From assembly GCA_027532555.1 (NCBI GenBank), contig JAPZTJ010000032.1:62001-126000 (forward strand): a stretch of 64,000 nt of DNA, written 5' to 3'. The notes below the pieces were generated by a model. It was not told where the DNA came from. It ran no database searches and was given only the letters and a program-made list of their open reading frames with translations. The translations under genes were made by a program, and so were the position numbers. Of this stretch, positions 1 to 8,297 are shown piece by piece; position 1 is the first letter of the stretch, and every line of letters starts with the position of its first letter. This DNA comes from Aquidulcibacter sp. (lineage in GTDB: Bacteria > Pseudomonadota > Alphaproteobacteria > Caulobacterales > Aquidulcibacteraceae).

Positions 1-7
1 CGCGTGG

Positions 8-529
8 ATGCTTGGTGCGCAAGCTGGCGACCCAGTTGCTACGCGCCGCTTACTCGATGGCTTGGCACCCCGCCTGCGAGCGTTCTTCCGAAATAAAGGT
101 GCACGGCCTGACGACGCAGAAGACTTGGTGCAAGAGACGCTGATCGCCATTTATACCAAACGGGCGATGTTTGACCCTGACCAAAAATTGTTGGCATGGA
201 CCTATGCCATTGCGCGCTATCGAATGATTGATCGGTGGCGGCGGACCGGCAGGCGCGGATTTGATCTTCCTATTGAAGATTTTGAACATGCGCTGTCGGC
301 GGAAGAAACCGAGGCGGGTGATCCGAGCCGCGATATTGCCCGCTTACTAGGGGACCTGCCACCCAAACAGCGAACATCCATTGAGTTGGTGAAACTGAAG
401 GAATTGAGCATCGCTGAAGCCTCCACCCAAACCGGCTGGAGTGCCTCTGACATAAAAATATCTATCCATCGCGGCCTTAAGACCCTCATGCGTCTGGTCG
501 GCACGTCAGCGACAGGAGACATTTCATGA
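8..529 (+). CDS. ECF-type RNA polymerase sigma factor (probably 5'-partial)
   Basis: Extracytoplasmic-function sigma factor that would direct RNA polymerase to a stress regulon. Region 2 is seen at about residues 35-80 (DDAEDLVQETL, then the ARYRMIDRWRR helix); region 4 with its helix-turn-helix lies at about 115-160 (LPPKQRTSIELVKLKELSIAEA). The frame stays open to the window edge, and family members usually carry 10-20 more residues before this point, so the true start probably lies outside the window. The stop overlaps the start of the DUF1109 gene (ATGA), which fits the SigF/NrsF pairing known from Caulobacter. Target genes cannot be deduced. Confidence 0.88.
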   Translation: MLGAQAGDPVATRRLLDGLAPRLRAFFRNKGARPDDAEDLVQETLIAIYTKRAMFDPDQKLLAWTYAIARYRMIDRWRRTGRRGFDLPIEDFEHALSAEETEAGDPSRDIARLLGDLPPKQRTSIELVKLKELSIAEASTQTGWSASDIKISIHRGLKTLMRLVGTSATGDIS

Positions 530-1173
530 AAACCGAAGACTTGATTGAAGCGCTCGCTCGAACCCCTGAGACTGCAACTCCCGACCGTCTTTATCGGCGC
601 TTGGCCTTAGCCCTGATTATTGGCCTTGTTTTAGGACTGGTTCTGGCACGGATATTCATGGGATTTCGCCCTGATATTGGCGTGGCTGCGCCAATGGTGG
701 CTATGAAGGCTGGCTTTTCAGCCTTGATTGCAACCTTTGCCGGCGGGCTTGCTCTGCGCCTTGCTAAGCCGATTGGCGGGGCCAGCGGGACCGTGCGTCG
801 TCTCGCGACGCCACTGGGTTTGGTGATCCTATCTGCGATCGCAATTGGCCTTCTAACCTTGATAGCCACAGAACCGGGGCATCGGTTTGCAGCTTTTACA
901 GGTGGCGGCTTCCCGTGGTGCATCATCTTGATCCCCTTCTGCGGCCTGCCAACAGCTTTGCTGCTGGTCTGGGCGATGAGAGAGGCTGCACCGACACGGT
1001 TGGCCTTAGCTGGCGCTGCCATTGGGGCATTATCGGGCGGGGTAGGGGCTATGGTCTATGCCATGTTCTGCTCTGTCGACTCCGTCGCCTTTGTCACGAT
1101 TTGGTACGTCGTGGGCATTGGTCTCGCTGCCGCAATTGGAGCGATGGTCGGTGCACGGTTGTTGCGCTGGTAA
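526..1173 (+). CDS. nrsF: NrsF/DUF1109 family membrane anti-sigma factor
   Basis: Inner-membrane protein of 215 residues with about six hydrophobic segments after a short cytoplasmic N-terminus. It matches the DUF1109/NrsF family, which holds the partner ECF sigma factor inactive. Two cysteines in a W-C-x6-C arrangement (FPWCIILIPFC, around residues 130-140) may be the metal or redox sensing residues described for NrsF; that role is inferred from the family. It overlaps the sigma gene by 4 bp, so the two are translationally coupled. Confidence 0.82.
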   Translation: MKTEDLIEALARTPETATPDRLYRRLALALIIGLVLGLVLARIFMGFRPDIGVAAPMVAMKAGFSALIATFAGGLALRLAKPIGGASGTVRRLATPLGLVILSAIAIGLLTLIATEPGHRFAAFTGGGFPWCIILIPFCGLPTALLLVWAMREAAPTRLALAGAAIGALSGGVGAMVYAMFCSVDSVAFVTIWYVVGIGLAAAIGAMVGARLLRW

Positions 1174-1186
1174 GCTCGCGCAGATT

Positions 1187-2173
1187 TTAGCGTGTAATCA
1201 GGTTGAGGTTCGCTTGAATGGCCTCAGCAATCGCCATGGCGTCGCGGATGGGTTCATAAGTCCAATGGGTCAGGCTGCCATTAAACCAACGTGCCGCACC
1301 ACGTTCGATAAAGGCTGTGTGTAGGCGGTCGAATTTAGAATCCCCGCCCTCCAGCTTGATTAGGTGTATTGGGACGCCAAAAAACGCGACATCGGTCATC
1401 ATGTTGGTGGAGTCTTCCGTCACCAAAGCCGCATCGGCTTGCGCTAACCAAGCAAGATAAGGGTTCGGGCCATCTCGCTTCTCGTTGGCAAAGAAGTCTG
1501 CGCCGGAGGTAAAAGCGAAGGCGCGAAACAAGTCCTCAGCCGATTTAGGCGTCCGCCGCGACGTCGTGATCATCAGATGCACATCTTGAAGCGCCAGCCT
1601 TTGTAGTTCTGCGACGATTGCGTGGGCGCGCGCGAGACTGAGTTGATGTCGCTTAGATGTGCCGCCCAAAATCACCATCACCTTTCGCTTGCCAAGGTGA
1701 CGTGGCTCAGGGATTTGGGAGAGGGCGGTTTCAACTTGCTTCTTGGTATACCAAACCGGTGCGCCAAGGGTTGAGATGACATTGTCGCCCTTCACCCCAT
1801 CATGTTGGGGCGGCGCAACTAAATCAAAGCGTTTGGGACTTATGCGTGGGTCTTGCAATTGCACGACAAGGCTTTGACCAGCGCTCCACTTCCGCATCCG
1901 CATAGAATAGGGAATAGAGCGACGACCGTTGGCAATCCAAACGTCCGGCCACGGGGCCTGCAATCGTGCCGCTTGTTCGGCGGGAAGTGCGGACTTTGGT
2001 ATCAGCCACAAGCTGGGTGGTAGGGAGACTTGAAATCCGGTCGGCTGCAGTCGAAGCAGTTTGATCCGAGTGGGGACCCGCTCGCTCAAGGCATAAGCAA
2101 CGGCTAAGGTCTGGCGTTCAATTCCGGTCCGCCCATCCGAGACACACCAGACTGAGACTTCATGACCTTCCAT
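1187..2173 (-). CDS. ELM1/GtrOC1-family protein (DUF1022), 'mitochondrial fission ELM1-like'
   Basis: Glycosyltransferase-B-like protein of the ELM1/DUF1022 family, common in alphaproteobacteria next to envelope genes; the bacterial activity is not established. Visible features are an N-terminal CVSDGRTGIERQ segment, the ILGGTSKRHQLS loop in mid-protein and a C-terminal acidic loop VTEDSTNMMTD at about residues 255-265, typical of the family. The start at 2173 is chosen because a GGAGAGAG ribosome-binding site precedes it; an upstream ATG at 2227 adds 18 atypical residues. The downstream sigma/anti-sigma pair is convergent. Confidence 0.78.
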   Translation of the reverse strand: MEGHEVSVWCVSDGRTGIERQTLAVAYALSERVPTRIKLLRLQPTGFQVSLPPSLWLIPKSALPAEQAARLQAPWPDVWIANGRRSIPYSMRMRKWSAGQSLVVQLQDPRISPKRFDLVAPPQHDGVKGDNVISTLGAPVWYTKKQVETALSQIPEPRHLGKRKVMVILGGTSKRHQLSLARAHAIVAELQRLALQDVHLMITTSRRTPKSAEDLFRAFAFTSGADFFANEKRDGPNPYLAWLAQADAALVTEDSTNMMTDVAFFGVPIHLIKLEGGDSKFDRLHTAFIERGAARWFNGSLTHWTYEPIRDAMAIAEAIQANLNLITR

Positions 2174-2232
2174 GCGTTCTCTCTCCGAAACTGCGCCACA
2201 TACACAGCCTGCCCAAAGGCTACTCAAACGTA

Positions 2233-2940
2233 CTAAAGCCGATTCGTCAGCCCACGTTCCATATGTTTGCCAGCATAAAGCGAAAACAATTGAATTAATC
2301 GGTCGCGTGGTGCCTCTTCGAAGATGCGAAAGCTCGGGTTTTGAGCTGCGGCCAACATCTCCTTATCGCCCCGGGTGTCACCATAGGCGGCAACCAGTGG
2401 GGCGGCACCGAAATTTGCTTGAATGGCTGCAAGTTTGCTAGGTCCCCAGCAATTATCGCCCAATAGGCGTCCGGTCAGCTGCCCGTTGATGATTTCAACT
2501 TCGCTCGCCAACACTTGATCCACGCCGAGCTCCTCTGCCCACACCGCTAGATAGTCGCGCAATGAAGCTGAGACAAAAGCCACTTGATCGCGCACCCCCA
2601 AATGAGCCCGCAATCGTGCCACTGCATCTGGCCGCGCGATGATGGGATATATTGTCTGCGCAAAAGCACGGCACCGCGCCAAATAAGCCTCAGCGCTCAT
2701 CCCTGCGAGAAAAACATGGAGCGTCTTTTCCTTCACCGCACTGCGGGGCACCCCACCCAGTCGGTAGGCCAAAAAGATAGGGATCAGTTGCACCATCTTA
2801 ACCACAAAGCCAAAGCGTCCGGCAACAAAGCGCAGAAACAACACAAAGGAATCCGCCCACGTCAGCGTGCCATCCACATCAAACGCCGCAACGGGGCGGT
2901 TATCTTTCTTGTCTGCAGGGTGTGTGTTGGGCTCACTCAT
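2233..2940 (-). CDS. HAD-IB family phosphatase (PSPase-like)
   Basis: Haloacid-dehalogenase superfamily phosphohydrolase of subfamily IB. Motif I is AFDVDGTLT (nucleophile and acid/base Asp) near residue 18; motif II is the VSASLRDYL segment; the motif III/IV region is AAYGDTRGDKEML. The substrate is unknown; relatives act on phosphoserine or phospholipid-derived phosphates. A hydrophobic stretch (GFVVKMVQLIPIFLAYRLGG) sits in the cap region. The start at 2940 (MSEPNTHP) is preferred over 2991 because family alignments begin shortly before DVDGT. The ELM1-family gene lies 59 bp downstream on the same strand, so the two may be co-transcribed. Confidence 0.82.
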   Translation of the reverse strand: MSEPNTHPADKKDNRPVAAFDVDGTLTWADSFVLFLRFVAGRFGFVVKMVQLIPIFLAYRLGGVPRSAVKEKTLHVFLAGMSAEAYLARCRAFAQTIYPIIARPDAVARLRAHLGVRDQVAFVSASLRDYLAVWAEELGVDQVLASEVEIINGQLTGRLLGDNCWGPSKLAAIQANFGAAPLVAAYGDTRGDKEMLAAAQNPSFRIFEEAPRDRLIQLFSLYAGKHMERGLTNRL

Positions 2941-3112
2941 GACCCATCGTTTACACAGATTTGTGTCCTTCGTGCCAGTCAGCTCACGCATCTTATGCCG
3001 GAAGGACCTACGACCTGAAGCGCCGCCTGCAAACCACGTCTTGCCAGAGCCGCGTTTGGTGCTTAAACACCGCGCCCTTGATCAACTTGCAGCGCGATCT
3101 GCAAGGCGCACC

Positions 3113-3202
3113 GGAGGGGTGGCAGAGTGGTCGAATGCGGCGGTCTCGAAAACCGTTATAGGTGCAAGCCTATCGAGGGTTCGAATCCCTCCTCCTCCGC
3201 CA
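3113..3202 (+). tRNA. tRNA-Ser (CGA)
   Basis: Class II tRNA of 90 nt with a long variable arm. The acceptor stem GGAGGGG pairs with CTCCTCC (one G-U). The anticodon loop CTCGAAA gives anticodon CGA, and the T-arm GAGGGTTCGAATCCCTC is perfect. CCA is encoded at 3200-3202. A run of six T follows directly and probably terminates the transcript. Confidence 0.97.
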
Positions 3203-3398
3203 TTTTTTCAATCATCTGAAAGCCCATTCGCTACAGTTCGTTCCCCAAGGCAACGACCTTTATTCGCGGTCTTTTGTCACGCGTTGCGAACCCATAATCT
3301 AATCTAAGCAACTGTTTTAAAACTTAAAAAGGCGGCCTAATTGTAGAGCCAATTTTTCTCGCTACATAGAGCGCTCAATCTAGTACGGGAGCGACCAA

Positions 3399-3908
3399 GT
3401 GAAAGTAGCGCTTTGGATTATTGGCGGTTTAGCCGGTTTGGCGGCATTGGTGGTTCTAATTGGCCTTTTATTGCCCGCCACCCGCACCGGAAAAGTTGAC
3501 CGCGTGGTCGATGCCACGCCCGCCCAATTAGCCGCCGTCATATTAGACAAAGCAAGCCAGCCGACGTGGAGATCGAGCCTCGCCAAGGTTGAGGTGAAAA
3601 GCCAAACAACATGGACTGAGACCACCCAAAAAGGAGAGGTGATCGCCTTTGAATTGACAGCCCAGACCGCTGAAACCATTCAGATGCGCTTTAACAGCAG
3701 CTATGGCTATCAAGGCCAGTGGGAAGGTCGCTTGGTGCCGACGCCAGCGGGTGGCACACACATCTTTGTGACGGAGCAGGCCACGACACCTTCGCCGATT
3801 GGCCGTATATTCTCGCGCCTGTTTTTCAATCCAGAGGCTTTTGCCGATGCCTATCTCGACGCATTGGCAGAGGAGACCCAGCGGCGGCACACACGAGACT
3901 TGAAATGA
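3399..3908 (+). CDS. SRPBCC (START/Bet v 1-like) family protein with N-terminal membrane anchor
   Basis: Protein of 169 residues. Residues 4-27 form a strong hydrophobic segment (signal anchor), followed by VDATPAQLAAVILDKASQPTWRSSLAKVE, which is the opening of the polyketide-cyclase/START-like fold used for binding lipophilic ligands. The ligand is unknown. The stop overlaps the start of the next gene (ATGA), so the two are coupled. The region from the tRNA to this gene (3203-3398) holds only the T-run terminator and an AT-rich leader. Confidence 0.7.
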   Translation: MKVALWIIGGLAGLAALVVLIGLLLPATRTGKVDRVVDATPAQLAAVILDKASQPTWRSSLAKVEVKSQTTWTETTQKGEVIAFELTAQTAETIQMRFNSSYGYQGQWEGRLVPTPAGGTHIFVTEQATTPSPIGRIFSRLFFNPEAFADAYLDALAEETQRRHTRDLK

Positions 3909-4360
3909 CCAGCACAGACAAACCTAAACCCAAAAAGCCTACCGATTGGCGCAAGCGTTTTGACAAGGCCAAACCACCCCAGACTTTGGTGCTTCACACC
4001 GACTTTGCCGGCATTAAAGCCGGGACAACCATGTATATTGGCTCCCCCGGTACCATCGCGAATTATATCTCGCGCATCCCCGAGGGCGAGGTTCGCAGCA
4101 TTGAGCGGATGCGCAATGAACTGGCGCGCAAGAATGAGGCGCAGGCCACCTGTCCCGTCACAACTGCCATCTATCTCAAGATCGTGGCTGAGGTGGCGCT
4201 TGCCGATTTGGCGGAAGGTAAGCCCAGCACGGCAGTTGTGCCGTTCTGGCGGGTGATTGAGCCCAACAGCAAGATTGCCAAGAAACTGAGCTGTGACAGT
4301 CAGGTCATTGAACATTATCGCCTGTTAGAGCAGGCAGGTAGGGGTGAGACTCTCGCTTAG
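3905..4360 (+). CDS. conserved hypothetical protein (151 aa)
   Basis: I do not recognise a named family with certainty. The Lys/Pro-rich N-terminus precedes a soluble domain with TCPVTTAIYLKIVAEVALADL, VVPFWRVI and KIAKKLSC motifs. PFWRVI is loosely reminiscent of the PCHRV/PWHRV segment of O6-alkylguanine-DNA alkyltransferase and ATL proteins, but the active-site Cys is absent, so no function is claimed. The start at 3905 overlaps the SRPBCC stop. The stop overlaps the trhO stop from the other strand by 3 bp. Confidence 0.6.
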   Translation: MTSTDKPKPKKPTDWRKRFDKAKPPQTLVLHTDFAGIKAGTTMYIGSPGTIANYISRIPEGEVRSIERMRNELARKNEAQATCPVTTAIYLKIVAEVALADLAEGKPSTAVVPFWRVIEPNSKIAKKLSCDSQVIEHYRLLEQAGRGETLA

Positions 4361-5073
4361 TCAGCCCCTACTACCCCGCGGGAATCAAACACAAAGCAGC
4401 CGCCTTCAAATAGGCTCTCTTCCTTGGGCACTTGCTCCATATAGGCCAAGATGCCCCCTTTGAGGTGATAGACGCTTTCAAAGCCCTCTGCGAGCAAGTA
4501 GGCGGAAGCCTTCTCGCAACGGATCCCGCCGGTGCAATACATGGCAACCTTTTTGTCGCGTGCGGGGTCGAGATTGTCTTCGGCCCATTTTTTGAACGCG
4601 GTGAAGGTACGAATTTTAGGGTCAATGGCACCTTTGAAAATGCCTTCTTCGGTCTCATAGGCATTGCGCGTATCAACCAAGACAATCTCAGGGTCCGCGA
4701 TCAAGGCATTCCAGTCCGAAGGTGCGATATAGGTGCCCACAACTTGGCGGGGGTCCGCCTTGGGCGCACGCAGGGTGACGATTTCGCGCTTGAGCCGCAC
4801 TTTCATGCGCACAAACGGATTTTTGTCCTCTTGCGCATATTTGATTTCAGCATCCCTAAAGCGCCCAGAAAAGATCGGGTCATTCTCAAGATAGGCTACG
4901 AATTGATCGATCCCCTCGGGCGGGCCCGCGATCGTTCCATTGATGCCTTCAGGGGCAATCAGAAGTGTGCCCATAATCCCTAACTGCTTCGTCGTCGCCA
5001 ACAGATCAACGCGCAGGACTTCAAAGTCCGGGCAATAGGCAAACTTATACAGGGCGCAAATCTTGGCGGTCAT
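4357..5073 (-). CDS. trhO: tRNA uridine(34) hydroxylase / rhodanese-domain protein TrhO
   Basis: UPF0176/YceA family. TrhO uses oxygen to hydroxylate U34 of tRNA to ho5U, the first step of cmo5U/mcmo5U wobble modification. The N-terminal ferredoxin-like domain (YKFAYCPDFEVLR, then PEGINGTIAG at about 45-54) is followed by a rhodanese domain with the active-site loop CTGGIRCEK near residue 180 and C-terminal CFVFD. The start at 5073 (MTAKICALYKF) is preferred over 5109. The gene converges with its 3' neighbour, the stop codons overlapping. Confidence 0.9.
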   Translation of the reverse strand: MTAKICALYKFAYCPDFEVLRVDLLATTKQLGIMGTLLIAPEGINGTIAGPPEGIDQFVAYLENDPIFSGRFRDAEIKYAQEDKNPFVRMKVRLKREIVTLRAPKADPRQVVGTYIAPSDWNALIADPEIVLVDTRNAYETEEGIFKGAIDPKIRTFTAFKKWAEDNLDPARDKKVAMYCTGGIRCEKASAYLLAEGFESVYHLKGGILAYMEQVPKEESLFEGGCFVFDSRGVVGAD

Positions 5074-5225
5074 GGCAGGGCCATAGCAAAACAGCGCCAC
5101 TATGGGCACCCCCGGCGTGCAGAAGGGGGTGGCAGCACTTAGTTAGCTCGCCGCAACTGCAAAAGGCTAGGTCGTGGGATAACCAAAATTCCGGCGCGAA
5201 CCATGTCATAATATTCTTGACACTA

Positions 5226-5241
5226 CTAACCGGTCGGTTAG
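5226..5241. promoter_or_regulatory. TetR-type operator overlapping a promoter
   Basis: CTAACCGGTCGGTTAG is a perfect 7+7 bp inverted repeat with a 2 bp centre and has the look of operators bound by TetR/AcrR repressors. A TTGACA -35 hexamer lies at 5217-5222, so the operator fills the spacer before the expected -10 region (about 5240-5245, which matches poorly). A bound repressor would block the promoter of the repeat protein that starts at 5282. The regulator is not identified. Confidence 0.55.
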
Positions 5242-5281
5242 CTTTCGGCGTGACAAGGCTGTGTGTGGAGGAAGAAAAGCT

Positions 5282-6112
5282 ATGGTTCGTGATGTAGTTG
5301 GGCGTCTGATGTCGCGCCCATTTTCGGCCGGATTGGTCCTTTGTTTGACGGCTTTAGGTAGTGGATCTGCATTCGCACAATCTACGTCACGCCCACCAGC
5401 TGAGAATCCTACCACGACTGCTCCCGCCGCTCCTCCTGCCGTGACAGCTAGAACGCCGTCAGGAACGTCAGCTTCACGACCTTCAGTTTCAAGCGGCAGC
5501 GGTGGTGGCTATAACCCCGGTGGCCATAGCAGCGGCGGTAGCCATAACACCGGCGACAATAGCGGCGGTGGTGGCTACAATCCCGGCGGCAATAGCGGCA
5601 GTGGAGGCTACAACCCCGGAGGCAATAGCGGCGGTGGTGGCTATAACCCCGGCAATAACAGTGGCGGCAGCGGCTATAATCCCGGAGCCAGCAACTCTCG
5701 TCCCGATTATAACCCAGGTGGTGCTTGGAACGGAGCGACCGGCGAAGGCTGGAACCCTGGCAATTATTATCAGCGCTCCGTCATCCAAGGTTGGGTCCGG
5801 CTTGGCTTCGCTGAAGCTGGAAAGGGCGCGGATAAGGATATCATTCAGGCCAATGGACGCTATCGTTACTCCCGGATCAAACTATGTGTCCGAGTGGCCG
5901 ATGTGGCATTTTATGATGCACAGGTCCGGTTTGAGCACGGCGGAAAGCAAGACATCCGAGTACAGTCACGGGTGAAAAGGGGTCAGTGTACGCGGGAGTA
6001 TTATCTGCGAGGCGGCAAAAGACTCGACATCCGATATGTGTATCTGTTCTTCCGGCAGGCGGATAACATAACAAACTGGCGAACGGCTCGCGTCGATTTA
6101 TATGCCCGATAA
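5282..6112 (+). CDS. secreted protein with GYNPGGNSGG repeats and C-terminal beta-rich domain
   Basis: Signal peptide at residues 1-33 with an AFA-QS cleavage site, then a Thr/Pro/Ser linker. About six imperfect copies of an 11-residue Gly/Tyr/Asn/Pro unit (GGYNPGGNSGG) follow at residues 74-135. The last ~110 residues form an ordered domain (WVRLG, YSRIKLCVRVADVAFYDAQVRF, QDIRVQSRVKRGQCTREYYLRGG, VDLYAR) that resembles the DUF2541-like pattern seen in exported hypothetical proteins. Function is unknown; a surface or periplasmic role is inferred. The start at 5282 is fixed by GGAGGAAG seven bases upstream. Confidence 0.7.
   Translation: MVRDVVGRLMSRPFSAGLVLCLTALGSGSAFAQSTSRPPAENPTTTAPAAPPAVTARTPSGTSASRPSVSSGSGGGYNPGGHSSGGSHNTGDNSGGGGYNPGGNSGSGGYNPGGNSGGGGYNPGNNSGGSGYNPGASNSRPDYNPGGAWNGATGEGWNPGNYYQRSVIQGWVRLGFAEAGKGADKDIIQANGRYRYSRIKLCVRVADVAFYDAQVRFEHGGKQDIRVQSRVKRGQCTREYYLRGGKRLDIRYVYLFFRQADNITNWRTARVDLYAR
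5500..5690 (+). repeat. in-gene tandem repeat encoding GGYNPGGNSGG
   Basis: Roughly 33-bp units rich in GGC, GGT, AAT and CCC codons are repeated about six times within the secreted protein gene. Unit boundaries are imperfect, with substitutions such as His for Gly and Asn for Gly. Repeats like this can change copy number by slippage. Confidence 0.8.
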
Positions 6113-6235
6113 GGTTCAACTGACCGGCGGATGTAACTGATTTCACAAACGGCCTGATGCTAGCTTGTTTGGGGGAAGTCAGACCGGGATCGGGTCACTT
6201 CTGATCTTTATGAATAGCCAAGGCACGAGGTTCCT

Positions 6236-7984
6236 ATGTGTAATGCGTGTGATGAAAAATTCATGTCGGTCATGCGGACGTTACATGGACGACGCGATTT
6301 TCTGCGCGGGATGGGCGGCGGGTTTGTAGCCACGGCCGTTGCAACGCCCGGTGTGGCTTTCGCTGCAGCTGATGGGAAAAGCTACGCGGACAAGATTTTT
6401 CTTGCCAAGCGCATCCACACTATGGACGCCCGCAATTCCACCGTCGAAGCTGTCGCCGTGCGCGACGGCTTGATCTTGGCGCGGGGTCGGCGCGATAGGA
6501 TTTTGGGGCTGAAGGGGCCCCGCACGCAGGTCGTCGATTTTGGCGACTATACTGTGCTGCCCGGCTTCGTTGATCCCCACATGCACTCCAATTTCGCAGG
6601 GCTCCGCCCCTGGTTGGATATCGGCCCCTTTACAACGGCGACGATGGATGAGGCGCGTCAAAAAATTCGCGATGCCGTTGCCAAGACATCTCCGGGGGGA
6701 TGGATTCAAGGAAAAATGCTGGACCCGTCGATTATGCCGGGTCGACCATTGACGCAACAAGACCTCGACACGCTTTCCCCGGATGTTCCTGTCTTTATCT
6801 TAGAGTCCAATGGACATAATGCCTATGCCAACACCCGCGCCTTTGCACTCGCAGGGGTGACGAAAGATACCGCCGATCCTCCACAGGGGCGTTTTGTTCG
6901 AGGGCCGGATGGCAACCTAACCGGTCGTTTGGAAGAGCCCCCGGCGTTCCAGCCCTTTATCCGTGTCATGTCCTCGCCAAGTGGCCCCGAATTGGTCGGT
7001 TTCTTGCGCGCAGATCTCGATGACGCAGCGGCTAAAGGCTGCACGGCCCTGCATGATTGCGGGATTGGTGGATTATTTGCCGAAGCCGACATTGCTCTAA
7101 TTCAAGCAGCGCTGAAGGATGAAGCACCCGTGCGTTATGCTGGCCTCCTTGTTTCCACCCATTATGAAAAATGGAAGGAAATGGGACTGAAGCCCGGGCT
7201 GCATTCACCCAATTTTTCCATCAGCGGCATCAAGGCTTGGTCGGACGGCTCCAATCAAGGCTTGACCGGTTATCAGCGCGCTCCGTACTTGAATTCCACC
7301 AATCGTGGCGCGTTGAACTATTCGCCGCAAGAGATTGAGACACTGGTGCGAACCCTTCATTCTGATGGCTGGCCAATTGGCATTCACGCCAATGGAGATG
7401 CCGCCATTGATGTGGTGCTTGATGCTTATGAGCGGGGTACCCGCGGCGAAGGCGGCCATAAGCTTCGCCATCGGATTGAGCATTGCAGCATTCTTCATGA
7501 CGATCAGATAGCCCGAATGAAGGCCTTGGGCATCTCCCCCTCTTTCCTGATCGGCCATGTGCATTATTGGGGTCGGGCGTTCCGCGATCGCTTGTTAGGG
7601 CCAGATCGTGCCAACAGACTAGATCCCTGCCGTTCGGCCCTTACTGGAGGCCTGCGGATATCCTTGCACTCGGATTACAATGTCACACCGATTGATCCGC
7701 TTCGCTGCATTGAAAATGCGGTATTGAGGGATATGAATGAAGGCGGCGGCATCTTGAATCCTGACGAGTGCATCACGCCACTTCAAGCAATTCGGGCCAT
7801 GACGATTGATGCCGCGTGGCAGTGCCACCTCGATCAAACGTGCGGGAGCCTAGAGGTAGGTAAGGCTGCTGATCTGGTGGTGTTGGAACGCGACCCGTTG
7901 CAGGTAGCGCCTGATACGTTGCGAAAGATAGGCGTTCATTCAACTTGGCTGAATGGCGAAAGCCGGTTCAATCCAGCTTCCTAA
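6236..7984 (+). CDS. Tat-exported amidohydrolase (YtcJ-like, amidohydrolase_3)
   Basis: Metal-dependent hydrolase of 582 residues. The N-terminus carries a twin-arginine signal (HGRRDFLRGMGGGFVATAVA, then AFA-A), so export folded to the periplasm is expected. Metal-ligand motifs are visible: PHMHSN near residue 115, IHANGDAAIDVV, RHRIEHCSI and SLHSDYNVTPIDP. The family acts on cyclic amides or similar C-N bonds; the substrate is not predictable. The leading MCNACDEKFMSVM may be leader sequence, with the true start possibly at 6260 or 6269. No operon partner is evident. Confidence 0.85.
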   Translation: MCNACDEKFMSVMRTLHGRRDFLRGMGGGFVATAVATPGVAFAAADGKSYADKIFLAKRIHTMDARNSTVEAVAVRDGLILARGRRDRILGLKGPRTQVVDFGDYTVLPGFVDPHMHSNFAGLRPWLDIGPFTTATMDEARQKIRDAVAKTSPGGWIQGKMLDPSIMPGRPLTQQDLDTLSPDVPVFILESNGHNAYANTRAFALAGVTKDTADPPQGRFVRGPDGNLTGRLEEPPAFQPFIRVMSSPSGPELVGFLRADLDDAAAKGCTALHDCGIGGLFAEADIALIQAALKDEAPVRYAGLLVSTHYEKWKEMGLKPGLHSPNFSISGIKAWSDGSNQGLTGYQRAPYLNSTNRGALNYSPQEIETLVRTLHSDGWPIGIHANGDAAIDVVLDAYERGTRGEGGHKLRHRIEHCSILHDDQIARMKALGISPSFLIGHVHYWGRAFRDRLLGPDRANRLDPCRSALTGGLRISLHSDYNVTPIDPLRCIENAVLRDMNEGGGILNPDECITPLQAIRAMTIDAAWQCHLDQTCGSLEVGKAADLVVLERDPLQVAPDTLRKIGVHSTWLNGESRFNPAS

Positions 7985-8067
7985 AGCAGGCAATTTATTC
8001 GGCGAGGCTTCTGCTCCCATGGCGGCAGCTTTCGCCACCCCCACCCCGAAATCAGACCTTCTCCTTC

Positions 8068-8083
8068 CGGCCAAAACTGGCCG
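8068..8083. other. GC hairpin in the amidohydrolase-SDR gap
   Basis: CGGCCA and TGGCCG flank an AAAC loop, with weaker pairing beyond. There is no T-run, so it is only a possible terminator for the amidohydrolase gene. The rest of the 313-bp gap (7985-8297) holds no gene I can support; short open frames there lack ribosome-binding sites and recognisable motifs. Confidence 0.35.
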
Positions 8084-8297
8084 AAAGATTGAAGTGGCAC
8101 CCAAATTACCCCAATTTCCTCAACTTCAGCCTGACCCGCGACCGACCTGCTTGGCGCGCCACAGCTTCCAAGCATCTGCTGGCTGCGTTCGCGGTACGAT
8201 CAAATAGCCCAGCTTGGCCTGTTTGCGCCTTTCTTCTTGCTCTGGCCCAACAAGGCGCTAAATCTGATGGCAGAACAAAATCATGGGAGTGGCCAGA

